From Rhizophagus clarus (Eukaryota > Glomeromycota > Glomeromycetes > Glomerales > Glomeraceae), in contig BLAL01000183.1 of assembly GCA_015698045.1 (NCBI GenBank), forward strand, positions 496,001-560,000: DNA of 64,000 nucleotides. The letters are read 5' to 3'. Below the pieces are notes generated by a model. That model was not told the origin of the DNA and did no database searches. It worked only from the letters and a program-made list of their open reading frames with translations. Made by a program: the position numbers and the translations under genes. Positions 23,646 to 35,796 of this stretch are shown in pieces (position 1 is the stretch's first letter; each line of letters starts with the position of its first letter).

Positions 23646-25906
23646 TTTTAATATTATTTAACTAAGCAATTATTATAGCAAAGTATTTGTGAAGACCAGC
23701 TTAAGCAAAAAGTAGAATTTAACCTTGCAAATTTATATACATATAATAAAACGTTTCCCCAATATTTAGTTAGTATTGTTCATGTAACTAGTTATGATCG
23801 TCAATCGCCTGGTGTCATTAATCACAAAACTCTAAGTTTGTTCCCTTGTTTCATTTATTCCTATTATTTTGAATTCATATTTGGTTATAAATAATGGATA
23901 TAATGATTATACATTTAAGGCCCAATCTTTTATCTTAATTCATTTTTATTGACGACTTTATAGAAATGATTGGCATGGCTTTTTAGGGAACTTCAAACGT
24001 GCTTCACTGCTTCTGCAAACCTGGTAAAACTGGTTTAGCACTTGTTCTAAATATATATTATGAAGCATTTTTCATCCATGCACGGAGTAAATAATAGAGA
24101 ATAATAAATTTATATATTTAAGTACCAACTTATGTATCAAGCTCAATTGCTTTATCAACTTTCTCAAACCAATTTAAAATCTACTGAGTTGAACTTAAGC
24201 AGAACTTTTTTAACAGATTAACATTCCAAAACTTTTTTTTTTTTTAACAGAATATTTAATAGTTACGAGACACGAAGCGCTTCGTAACCGTTTTATCAGG
24301 ATTACATAACCTGTATTTATTATACAATTTAGTAGCAGGTTTTATTAACATAAATCCTCAATTAATAAACGTCTGATAAATGCATATATATGCAACACTT
24401 TCGACAAGGTTCTAAAAATAGGTAACTAGCCAGTATGTTTTATTATTGATGAGCGCTCAAGAAGACTTACGCCTTAATATGGGTCATAATGCTAATAAGT
24501 TTCGTCGTTCTTCAACGACATGAACTGAGTTGATCAAAAATAGGTATGTTACATATACTATGCATTACATAATTAAATAGGGATTGATATGTTCACAGAA
24601 ATCTAATTTATGAGATCTTTGGATTAGGATAATGGAAAGATAGCGAGATTTTTCGTCTACTAAAAAAAACGTCTTGGAGGTATATCTATCCAAGTTTCTT
24701 GTCTCCATATTTCCCAAATTCTTCATCTGGGATTTTCTTAAGAATTTGTATTAGACCAGAGTGCACAACTGCCCAGAGAGTTAAACACAAATGAAATAAT
24801 TTCGTCATTAGAGTCGTACTTTTATGATTGTGATGAAAAATATTTAACATGCATGTTAGACACTGACAATTGAAAAGAAAAGGGTAGAAGGTAACAGAAA
24901 AAGACTTAAAAACTTATTGTTTGATGACATTCTAACAGTGAAACCAATAGTTGTTTTAACTTCGGCTGGCATGTTTCGAAAGGTAAATTCATTGATAAAG
25001 CTGGTCTTTATTGCTCTGATCATGTCACGGAATGTTAAATAATTAATATCTGGTTTTAATAAATCTATTGTGTACAATTGTAACATATCTATAACATTGA
25101 TTTGAGACTAATAAACATGGATATAAAGCGTCTTTACTAGCATTGCAAGATATTGAAAAATGTTTATCAAACAGTTGTCGTTTAGAGGATTTTGGATAGA
25201 TGGACCGATAAAGTAATGAAACTTATGAATGCCCAAAAAAACCATACAATCCACGGTGGGATGAAAACGTATGAGGAATATAACCTTAAATTGAATAAAC
25301 TGTTACGTTACCAAACAGAAAAGTATATAGAATCTGTTTGGAAAACGAATGAAGCATTTGGTAAACGTGAATTATAAATCTGCACGCTCAGCATCGACTA
25401 CGTCATAGGGTAAGGAAAGACATAGACTGCGGTGAAAAAAAATGAGTGGCATCAAGGGGAATAGCATAATATCAACTATGTAGTAGAAGATTTTGTTCTC
25501 ATAAATCAACCATTATGTCTTCAATTTTAAGTTCAAATTATCATTCATTCACTTCACGAACTACATGATATTTTTCGACTTTCTTTAAGAACATCATTTT
25601 TGTTTGAATTTTTTTTAAAAAATGAGTAGGCTTAATGAATTCAAGCACAACAATTGCCAATTTCGAACTGTATAAAATAGAGTACAAAACCCTAAAACCT
25701 AAGTGTAATAAAATATAGTCATAGTATTCGCAGTGATTTAATGAGTACTGCAAATACATATGAATTAATTTATTACAACTATAATGGAAATTATCGTGCT
25801 CCGCTGTATGATGATGATGATTTGTAATTTAATTATTTTTTATGCGTAAGTTTAATAATTACAATAAACTTTATTTAAGCTATATACAATACATGTGTTG
25901 TAATTA
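23646..25906. other. Gene-poor AT-rich region
   Basis: No supportable gene. It contains a palindrome CGAAGCGCTTCG (24273-24284) flanked by GTTACG/CGTAAC. Isolated open frames lack splice partners or motifs: 24686-24808 minus (40 aa), 24856-25086 minus (76 aa) and 25192-25377 plus (61 aa, MDRWTDKVMKLMNAQKNHT...). The last has protein-like composition but no recognised family. The segment 25490-25790 is related to sequence at 27410-27660 and 28480-28510, so the repeat cluster starts here. Confidence 0.5.
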
Positions 25907-26204
25907 TTAATTATGGCTATTAAGATCATTATTGAAAATAACAACAGAATTGATAAAAACTTTATCAGCTGTTAATTTCGAAACCAATTCTTCCAAATTT
26001 TGACTTTTATTCTCTTGAATTTCATTCAAATCTCTCAATGGCTTTCTTGTAGCTTCAATATTACTGTTTGTTAAATTAATAACTTTACGATTATCTAGAA
26101 AAGGTTTAATTTTGCTAAATTGATTATTAAAAAAATATAATAAAATTTTTTAGAATATTACCATTAAGCAGTGATTTTGCAATAACGAAATTGTTTGTGG
26201 ATAA
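25907..26204 (-). CDS. Possible 3' part of an unrecognised small gene (two exons)
   Basis: A 62-codon exon (26094-25907) with a good acceptor (CCTTTTCTAG) has balanced, helix-like composition: INLTNSNIEATRKPLRDLNE, then SQNLEELVSKLTADKVFINS, stop at 25907-25909. A frame upstream of a GTAATATTC donor at 26162 (TLSTNNFVIAKSLLN) joins in matching phase (G|AT). No initiator ATG is visible further up before a stop, so either a first exon is missed or this is a remnant. It looks like a coiled-coil or helical end. No family is recognised. Confidence 0.3.
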
Positions 26205-26340
26205 AGTGTAAAAAATGTTAGAAGATAGAGAGAAATAAAATTGGATAAAGAAAAAAAAGATGATAAAAACTAGTTTATTATAGCTTAATTTGAGTTTATT
26301 AATAGTTTAACGAATCATCATAATGTCACACGATAATATC

Positions 26341-26490
26341 ATTATTGTGCTTGCGTTGATAAATATACAATTATTAACCAATGCTGCATTCTGATTGGAC
26401 AGATTTGGCCACGTAGTGGCCAAATCCTTACCAATCATCTGCTAGCATTGGTTAATAATTGTGATATTAATCGCTACAAGCACTATAATT
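26341..26490. repeat. 150-bp near-perfect foldback (MITE-like)
   Basis: Inverted arms of about 70 bp meet at TTGGCCACGTAGTGGCCAA (26405-26423). The outer ends ATTATTGTGCTTG and CAAGCACTATAAT mirror each other, and AATTATTAACCAATGCT mirrors AGCATTGGTTAATAATT. No ORF. It fits a foldback or MITE, or a locus whose transcript would form a long hairpin. Confidence 0.75.
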
Positions 26491-26794
26491 TATAATAAAA
26501 AAAAAATATAATAAATTTCATATACTGTATAATATTTTGTTTATAAGTTCAATCTGACATAAAAAGTTGGAAAAATAAGTAATACGATTTCCTTTAGCTC
26601 TTGAAAGATCAATTATTTAGTTGTTTGCCATTTTTTACATTTTTTATAAATTTTCTGCTGTTCATATGTGATATAAAGAGTTTCGTTAATTTAATATCGT
26701 ATCTATTTTTATTAGATTTGTCACACAAAAATTTAATATGATTTCATTAATATTGCTAGAAATAAAATACGAATTTTATATAAAATTTATTTTA

Positions 26795-27085
26795 TAACTC
26801 TCCCATTTGACCATTTCACATTTTACACACCCAACTCGCTAAGAATTAAAAAAACTTGCCCATTTGGGAAGAACAAACAACTCAGTTGGGAAGAAAAACT
26901 GATCATTAATAAATTTAATAATCGTTTTTTTTTTTAACAATTTTTTTTTTTTTTTTTTTTTTAAAAAAGAAAGAAAATTTAAGATTTAAGAGTTAAAAAT
27001 ATGAATATCCCTGAACAAACTAATTATCTATTTATATTAAAATCTGGAAATTTTAAAATTATGGGATGTCAGGTCGGCCTGTGTG
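26795..27085 (+). repeat. Box repeat copy A1
   Basis: From CTCCCATTTGACCATTTCAC, through CCAACTCGCTAAG and the paired boxes CCCATTTGGGAAG / AGTTGGGAAG, a T-run/A-run hairpin, to GGGATGTCAGGTCGGCCTGT. Defines one end of the family orientation. Confidence 0.75.
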
Positions 27086-27916
27086 TCATGCCATCATGAA
27101 GATTCAAATTCTAAAACAAATGAAAGGCATTTGATCAGATGAACATACGTTATTGTTATCGTCTATCATGATTATCATGGCTATTGTTGTTAAATTCGAG
27201 TATAATAATTTGTATCACAAAAAATCCTGATTCTGAAAGACAAAAACTAAAGAGTTGAAAGGTCTGGAATTACGAGAGTAATAAATTAGAAAATATTAAA
27301 AGTAAACTCAAGGAGAGATTTGTAATCTAAATGTACTATGACCTAGAAGAAACAATATGATTATCTGGTTTTAATAATAATAATCAATCTTTAAATTTTG
27401 TAGACCAAATCGAACGCTGTTTCAATTTTAATCAGCTTTTTGTGATCTGATTACAGCATTTACGAATCATTTAAAATTATTTAAGAAAGCTTATATTTTT
27501 TTATAAAAACATGAGTATTGATTAATAAACTCAAGCACATACAGCAGCTACCAATTTCAAGCTGTAATAGTATTAAAACGTGATCAATGTCATAACATTT
27601 AGTGATTTAATAAGTGCGCATATTACTAGTAATCATATTATTATTTATTACAACAAACTCTAGGAAATAAAACTAATAATAATTTATTTAAGTTCAATCT
27701 GATGTTTAAGTTGTAAAAATAAGTAATACGATTTCTTTAGCATTTTAGAAGATTTTATTACAATACTACTGTAAGTAATTATATTTTCTGCCGTTTATAT
27801 GCATGCGTCATAAAGAGTTTTGTTAATTATCGTATTAAAATTTGTCATACGAATATTTACAGCAGATGTTCTGTATTTCATTGATGCTACTAAAAACAAT
27901 AAAAAATTTATATTTT

Positions 27917-28172
27917 TATAACTCTCCCATTTGACCATTTCACATTTTACACACCCAACCCGCTAAGAATTAAAAAAACTTGCCCATATGGGAAGAACAT
28001 ACAACCCGTTTGGGAAGAAAAACTGATTATTAAAAAAATTTAAATAACCGTCTTTTTTTTTACACATTTTTTTTTAAAAAAAAGAAATTTATGAAAAATA
28101 TGAACCAACCAATTATCTATTTATATTAAAATCTGGAAATTTTAAAATTATGGGATGTCAGGTCGGTCTGTT
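27917..28172 (+). repeat. Box repeat copy A2
   Basis: Same order of boxes as A1, with CCAACCCGCTAAG, CCCATATGGGAAG, CCCGTTTGGGAAG, a short T/A hairpin and GGGATGTCAGGTCGGTCTGT. Confidence 0.75.
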
Positions 28173-29029
28173 CATGGGATTAGAATTGATCAGATGAACA
28201 TACAGTACGTTATTGTTAATGTCTATCATGATTATCATGGTTATTGTTGCTAATTTAAAGTACAGTAACTTGTATCACAAAAAATCCTGATTCTGAAAGA
28301 CAAAAATTAAAGAGTTGAAAGACTTCGAATAAAAAATTAGGTACAAGAGTAATAAATCAAAAGTAAAATCAAAGTTGGTTTAGAAGGGTTTATGATTGAA
28401 AATGTATTTAGAAAACAGTGATTAATTAGTTTTTAATAATAATTTTTTTGTATGTAGACTAAATCAAAGAACGCTACGCATTCAATTTTAAGTTAAAATT
28501 ATCCATTATTCATAAACGAAATTCTAGTAAATTTGCTTTACTTTTCTCTACATAATAATTATTTAATTTCAACTTTTGTACTCTACCATTATTATGAATC
28601 TTTCATCACGTGACTAAAATTGTGTATAAATTATTTAGGGCGCATATAATTCGTTTAGTTCTACCGTTTGTTAATAAATATGCCTGCAAACCTATGGTTT
28701 TTTTGAATATAAATTTTGTATATAAATATAATAAAATCTAATACTCAAGTCGGTTGATGTCACGCGCGTCACAGCATATAGTTAATTTTTTTAAAGAGTA
28801 TCGCATATATCAGTAGAAGTAATACAAAAAATTTATCAATATCGGAGTTTGACTTGAAAAGAATAATCCGCTTGAGATTTGACGTGATGTAATTTTCCGC
28901 CGTCATATGCGGCGAATTGGAACATAAAAAGTTTATTTAAATAATAATAAATAAATTAATTATATTACAGACGTGCTGTAAATATTATGATGTTGTTATA
29001 AACAAAATTTAACTTCTATTTGGTCATTT

Positions 29030-29066
29030 CATATTTTACACACCCAACCCGCTAAGTCGTTTTTCG
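29030..29066 (+). repeat. Box repeat copy A3, truncated
   Basis: Only the 5' part remains: TGGTCATTTCATATTTTACA then CACCCAACCCGCTAAG, after which unrelated sequence begins. A TCTATCATTGTTATTGTTG remnant follows at about 29102. Confidence 0.65.
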
Positions 29067-29444
29067 AGTCATGGGGATTCGATATGTCATTGTGGTTATT
29101 GTGTCTATCATTGTTATTGTTGTCAATTTAGGGATGGGTATATTAGAAAGTAAAAATAGATTATTCTTGTTATAATGCTATCAATGATTATTTATTTTAT
29201 AATTTTCTCTCGTTTATATGTATTTGATGAATTTGCTCATAAAAAAAAGATCTTTTTCATTGAAATAAATTATAAATAAATTATAAGTAATAGGATACAA
29301 CGAATATTCTATAGATATATTCTATTCTGAATAACAAAAATTTAATTCATATCAAATATATATTATCATGTTTTTAGTTTCTAAATTTTTAAATCGATCC
29401 TAATTATGTCATCATTTGATCTAATATAATATATAAAGTTTTTT

Positions 29445-29712
29445 AACTCTTTCATTTGTTCAATTCCCATTTTTCACACCCAAACCCGCTAAGAATTAAA
29501 AAAAACTTGCCCATTTGGGAAGAACAGACAACCCGATTGAGAAGAAAAAAACTGATTAAAAAAATTTTAATAGTTTTTTTTTATAATTTTTTTTTTTTTT
29601 TTTTTTTTTTAAAGCAGTAAGAAAGAAGTTCGAATGTTTTTTAACAAATTAATTACCTTTTTATATTAAAATCTGAAAATTTTAAAATTATGGGATGTCA
29701 AGTCGGTCTGTA
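29445..29712 (+). repeat. Box repeat copy A4
   Basis: AACTCTTTCATTTGTTCAAT, CAAACCCGCTAAG, CCCATTTGGGAAG, CCCGATTGAGAAG, a long T/A hairpin tract and GGGATGTCAAGTCGGTCTGT. More diverged than A1 and A2. Confidence 0.72.
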
Positions 29713-30020
29713 GATGAATTATTTTGCGCTGACCAAGCATATGTTATTGTGTTATTGTTACCGATTTTAGTATTTTAAAGATAAAAGGGAACATACGGCT
29801 GATGATTTTATTATATACATGAAACCGCAGAAGAAAGAAGGCGGCTTCTTTAAGAAGACACCGTTTAGATGTTTTGGATTACGGTTTGAGGGTTTGAGGG
29901 ATAGTACAAATCTTTATGAACTTGTAGTCCCAAACATACACTTACAGTAACGGATATGGAATTACGAGAACTTATACAATAAGGAGGTAATAAAATACGA
30001 TCACAAAGTACAATCTGACC

Positions 30021-30360
30021 TCGATATAACGAACCCATGATATAACGAACTCTCGACTTACCGAACTTTTTTTTAAGAACCAATATCATAATATTTAAAA
30101 TAATCTTGATATACCGAATATCATATAAAACTCTATATAACGTATACCGAACTTTTGTTGATTTACCGTTTATAATAAAAAAACTTTCGAAATACCGAAC
30201 GTGATCATTTGGCTGGATTTATGCCAATCTTAACGATTAATTCTTGCCAAAATTAAGTTTCCAAATCACGTGGCGTGTTTATATACCGAACTTTTACCGC
30301 AAGCTTATGAGAGAGAGTTAGAGATTTACATACCGAACACCCACTATATACCGAACTTTT
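30021..30360. repeat. Array of ATA(A/C)CGAAC motifs
   Basis: About nine copies of ATAACGAAC/ATACCGAA(C) in 340 bp, all in the same orientation (30026, 30042, 30057, 30109, 30143, 30191, 30281, 30330 and 30347, approximate). The left edge CTCGATATAACGAAC resembles termini of pogo/Tigger-type DNA transposons, but no inverted right end is found, so it may be a decayed terminus. Confidence 0.55.
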
Positions 30361-30367
30361 GTTCCCC

Positions 30368-30650
30368 ACAGGCCGGCTTAACTTGAAATCCCACAATTTT
30401 AAAATTTTCAGATTTTAATATAAATAGTTAATTAGCTTATTTAGAAACACTCATATTTTTCACATTTACTTTTAAATTTTCTTTTTTTAAAAAAAAAAAA
30501 GTTTTAAAAAAAAAACGGTTATTATATTTTTTTTAATAATCAGTTTTTCTTCCCAATCGGGTTGTGTAACTTCCCAAATGGGCAAGTTTTTTTAATTCTT
30601 AGCGGGTTGGGTGTGTAAGATGGGGAGTGACATTAATGGAAAAGAGTTAT
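30368..30650 (-). repeat. Box repeat copy A5, inverted
   Basis: Reads CAGGCCGGCTTAACTTGAAA and ATCCCACAATTTTAAAATTT, a T/A hairpin, TTCCCAATCGGGTTG, TTCCCAAATGGGCAAG, CTTAGCGGGTTGGGTGTG, then GGAGTGACATTAATGG. This is the reverse complement of the A1-A4 order. Confidence 0.75.
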
Positions 30651-31269
30651 AAAAATGAAATATTATTAAAAAATATTTTTATAACTTGTTTGAAATTTAA
30701 TATTTGAATATAATTATCAAGCGATTACTTGATTTCAAGTAAGATCATTTAATTAAAAGCAGTATGCACAATATCTATAGAATGTCAGTATATATAATTC
30801 ATAGTTTATTCTTATTTTATTATATTGAATAAAATTTTATCCACTAAATACAAACTTTTAGGTGATTATTCGCCGTATATGAACAGATTACACATGATAC
30901 GCCAAATATTATACTGTATTGCAGATTTGTGAGCGTTATTTTCTTACGCGGATTAAAATTTATTTATTCTTTTAATATAGATATTGATAAAATTTCTTAA
31001 AAATTGGTATAAATCTGCCGTTCCATTTTAATATGTAATATTTAAATAATGATTCCAAATATTTTTGCATTACGTTGGACACTGTACTGATTAGCAAACA
31101 ATAACCACGATAATCATGATAGACAATAACCAACGACATCAATGAATTCAAAACATCCGGATTTCAGAAAAAAAATTAAAAAGAAATAAAAAATAAAAAT
31201 AACAAAAATTTCATATTTTGGTTTAATTTAATCATATAACAAATCTATATTTTTCATATGATTTTATAT

Positions 31270-32815
31270 TCTTTTCGTTATTTGTTGCCAAGCTGATTCT
31301 CACTTTATAATATTTAATGCTGTAACATATACTTTTTTTGTAAATTTTTTTTTTATGACCTCCGCAACATAAAAAAAAATGTAGTATGACTTGTTCAGTT
31401 TAGGCCATAGTTTTTGTGAAAATGCATGCTATGGTTGTTGAACACCATAGTTAATCCGTTATTTAAATATGTAAATATCAATTTCTGTTTAACATTAGAA
31501 CGTCTGTATATTAATTTATAATTTATTTTATAAAGAATTATTTATTATTGAATAAATTTAGACATTTAGTACTATAAATTTGATAAAGAAGCGAAAACTG
31601 ACAAACAAAACTTATAAGTGCTAATTCGCAGCTGAAATTACGCATCTCTCCGTAAATGTAACGAATTTGACTTGTTTGTTATTTTAGAATACGATAATCG
31701 AAAAATAAAATAAATAATTATTATGTAAAAGTATCATTTAATCCGTTTCACCAGCATTTAGTTCATGATTCATGAATAATAATTTTAAATTCTTAAAAAT
31801 CGATGGTCGCCGTTGGATTTTTTGTGATGCAGGTCAATGTATTCCTAATTTAGAATCAATAACCATGATAACCATGATAACCATGATAGACAGAGATACA
31901 AATATTCACAATATAACGTGTTTTGCGATAAATTAAATTTTTGATAAAGTAATCATTCGTTCGTTTTGATATCCCATAATTTTAAAATTTCCGAATTTTG
32001 TTATAAATAGGACATTAGTTTGTTGAGAAATAATCATCTTTTTTTTAATACAACTAAATTCAAATTTTTTTATAAATTACTGTCTATATGTCTATAATGC
32101 AATTAACTTGCATTTTTTTTAAAAAAAGATAATATTAAATAAAAAAAACGTTTATTAAATTTTTTTAATAATCAGTTTTTCTTCCCAACCGGGTTCATCC
32201 CAACCGGGAAGTTTTTTTAATTTTTAGCGGGTTGGGTGTGAAAATGGGAATGGCTGCGATGAGTCAGTCAATGGAGAAAAGAAAATATATTTCACAATGA
32301 TTTCAATCAAAATAATAAATAATTCTTAAACCAATCAGAACTCGACAAAACGAATCATTAAATTAAACCGTAACATCGGAAAGATATGCACAATGTTTAA
32401 CGTAAAGTAAAGTATATCCTAAAAGATAATTAATTGCCACTATTATAGAGTTCTTGACATACTGTACATAACCCTGCCCGGAGTTGAATTAATCTCGACC
32501 CGCATTAAATGAAAACTTGAAATAATTTTGAATTTATAAATATAATAGTATAGATACATTTAAAATATCATATTAAAACAGAAAAAAAATTTTGATAATT
32601 AATCATAAAAAATTACATTGTAATGAAGAATCACTAGTTCGCGACTTTATAATGTACGACTAATCAATCAAAACCTATGTCAGCAATCATGATCATTTTA
32701 TTATGATCAGATTCTTTAGCAAAATAAAGTTAAAATATAATAGTATAAATTTTACTATAAATTTTGTTAATAATTCTGATTCTACTCTTATACTATCTTT
32801 CTTTTTTCACTCACG
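31270..32815. repeat. Segmental duplication, copy 1 (~1.5 kb)
   Basis: Nearly identical to 33760-35360 with an offset of about 2,521-2,525 bp. Shared stretches include AACACCATAGTTAATCCGTT and ACCCTGCCCGGAGTTGAATT. Non-coding. It contains inverted box copy A6 (31969-32253) and a triple ATAACCATG direct repeat near 31860-31890. Confidence 0.85.
31969..32253 (-). repeat. Box repeat copy A6, inverted
   Basis: ATATCCCATAATTTTAAAAT ... TTCCCAACCGGG twice, TTTAGCGGGTTGGGTGTG, AAAATGGGAATGG. Part of the duplicated segment. Confidence 0.75.
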
Positions 32816-33759
32816 ATTTGATGAAGCAGATTTTTTCTTAAGTGAATTTCTTTTAATATGAACATAGATATTGATAAAAATTTCTTAATATTTATTGGTG
32901 ATTCTTTATGATTCTGCATTACGAGCTTCATTCCATGGACTCAGCGGGTTTATGTATATAATCTTCCATTCCATTTTAATATATGAAAATTAAAAAGATA
33001 TCGAATATTCATAAATGCGTAACATCAATTATCCACATGAAATATTAAAATATAAGTATTTATCTGTAAATGATTTCAAGTTTTCACATTACGTTGCATA
33101 ATTACTAATTAGCAACAATAGGATAATTATAATTGAGGTCATATCTGACTATAGTTTAAACTTTACGTATCATTAAACATAATATTTTTATTAATCTAAT
33201 ATTATAAAACATCATAGAAAAAATGCAGCTTTTAAAGGGAAAATCTTTTAACGTTGAAATATTTTAGATTTATTGATCAGAACTGTAAATAAATCTGTGT
33301 AATATGGTAAAATTTTGTGAATTTTTATACGCTTTTTCACTATCGATATACATAGAAATATACAAAAAAATAAAAATTATTATTATTAAATATTACTTTT
33401 TAGATTACAAAATTATAGATAATAAAAGGGCGAATATTTTTACAAAGTTTTATGCCTATAGCTTTTAAATTACACTTGGGATGACAGGCAAATTTTTACC
33501 ATAGTAGTATGACCTTTGTTATAATTGTCTGGGGTCCTGCAACAATAATAACCAGCGACTTCAACTTACAATGAATTCAAAATTTCCAGATGCCAGAAAA
33601 AAAAATCAAAAAAAATAAAAGTAAAATAACAGTTATTAAATTATTAGAGGTAATTCTTAATGTGTTTAGTGTAAAAAATATGGAATTGCCATATAAGATA
33701 TTTGCTTTAATTTAATTATTTAACAAAAATTATTATTGTTGTCTTAACTTTTTATTCTA

Positions 33760-35360
33760 TTATTTAGTGGTCTAGCCAAGCTGATAGCCAAGCTGATTCT
33801 CACTTTATAGTAGTATTTAATGCGTAATATACTGTATATTTCATATATATTTTTATGAATTCTTTTTTTATTTTATGACATACGCAGCATAAAAAAAAAA
33901 TGTAGTATGATTTGTTCAGTTTAGGCCATATATAGTTTTTGTGAAAATGCATGCTATGGTTGTTGAACACCATAGTTAATCCGTTATTTAAATATGTAAA
34001 TATCAATTTCTGTTTAACATTAGAACGTCTGTATATTAATTTATAATTTATTTTATAAAGAATTATTTATTATTGAATAAATTTAGACATTTAGTACTAT
34101 AAATTTGATAAAGAAGCGAAAACTGACAAACAAAACTTATAAGTGCTAATTCGCAGCTGAAATTACGCATCTCTCCGTAAATGTAACGAATTTGACTTGT
34201 TTGTTATTTTAGAATACGATAATCGAAAAATAAAATAAATAATTATTATGTAAAAGTATCATTTAATCCGTTTCACCAGCATTTAGTTCATGATTCATGA
34301 ATAATAATTTTAAATTCTTAAAAATCGATGGTCACCGTTGGATTTTTTGTGATGCAGGTCAATGTATTCCTAATTTAGAATCAATAACCATGATAACCAT
34401 GATAACCATGATAGACAGAGATACAAATATTCACAATATAACGTGTTTTGCGATAAATTAAATTTTTGATAAAGTAATCATTCGTTCGTTTTGATATCCC
34501 ATAATTTTAAAATTTCCGAATTTTGTTATAAATAGGACATTAGTTTGTTGAGAAATAATCATCTTTTTTTTAATACAACTAAATTCAAATTTTTTTATAA
34601 ATTACTGTCTATATGTCTATAATGCAATTAACTTGCATTTTTTTTAAAAAAAGATAATATTAAATAAAAAAAACGTTTATTAAATTTTTTTAATAATCAG
34701 TTTTTCTTCCCAACCGGGTTCATCCCAACCGGGAAGTTTTTTTAATTTTTAGCGGGTTGGGTGTGAAAATGGGAATGGCTGCGATGAGTCAATGGAGAAA
34801 AAGAAAATATATTTCACAATGATTTTCAATCAAAATAATAAATAATTAACTCGACAAAATGAATTATTAAATTAGACCGTAATGTTTAGCCACGAAATCG
34901 GAAAGGTACGCACAATGCTTAACGTAAAGTATATCCTAAAAGATAATTAATTGTCCTTATGATATTGATTATTCGGTTCACTACATATATAACCCTGCCC
35001 GGAGTTGAATTAATCTCGACCCGCATTAAATGAAAACTTGGAATAATTTTGAATTTATAAATATAATAATAGTATAGATACATTTAAAATATCATGTTAA
35101 AACAGAAAAAAAAAAATTTGATAATTAAACATAAAAAATTACATTGTAAATATAATACTTTGAAGAATCACTAGTTCGCGACTTTATAAACAGTACGAAT
35201 GTACGACTAATTAATCAAAACCTATGACAGCAACCATGATCATTTTATTATGATCAGATTCTTTAACAAAATAAAGTTAAAATATAGTATAAATTTTACT
35301 ATAAATTTTGTTAATAATTTGAATTGATTCTACTCTTGCATTAACTTTCTTTTTTCGTTC
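33760..35360. repeat. Segmental duplication, copy 2 (~1.6 kb)
   Basis: Second copy of 31270-32815. The preceding 32850-33760 is also related, but more loosely, to 30940-31270 (for example GATATTGATAAAA and TTCCATTTTAATAT), so the duplicated unit is longer with a region of extra sequence in copy 2. No genes. Confidence 0.8.
34494..34778 (-). repeat. Box repeat copy A7, inverted
   Basis: Almost identical to A6, carried along by the segmental duplication. Confidence 0.75.
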
Positions 35361-35796
35361 ACTTTTGTCGGAAAGATTCGAATTTAAAATTATTTATTAA
35401 TATTAGTACACGTAGTAAATTATAAAATACTAATTTTATACATGAACAACAAGAATTTATTGATTGATATGTCGAAAACCAAAATATTTCGGTATGAACC
35501 AAATGAGGTTTGGCGCAGATCCAAAATTAACACCAAAATCCCGAAATCTCAAAATCTCGAAATACGGCAATTATATTTTTACTATTATCTGAATAGCATT
35601 AAATAATTAAGTCGAAACGCCATCTCAAAATTTCAAACAATTATCAACAACTTTCTATTAACGTTTTTAAACAATAAACGTTTATTGAAATTATCATCAA
35701 TTATCAAATACAAGATTCAATTTAATTTTATTATTTTCTGCATCATCTAGAGATCGTGATCTTAAAACCATTCCCCTAATTCTGTTGCTCAAAAAA

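Larger units (their letters stand above)
26520..28470 (+). repeat. Two tandem copies of a ~1.1-kb non-coding unit
   Basis: Copy 1 is about 26520-27420 and copy 2 about 27690-28470. Landmarks recur in order: GTTCAATCTGA, AAAAATAAGTAATACGATTT, CTCCCATTTGACCATTTCAC, CAACCCGCTAAG, GGGATGTCAGGTCGG, TCTATCATGATTATCATGG and AAAAAATCCTGATTCTGAAA. Offsets are 1,060-1,124 bp. The copies differ by many small indels, mostly in A/T runs. No coding capacity. Confidence 0.75.

Noticed and set aside
25860..35360. CRISPR-like or LTR interpretation of the repeats
   Set aside because: Eukaryotic, AT-rich repeats of irregular spacing; no primer-binding site, polypurine tract or long terminal repeats bounding an internal coding region.
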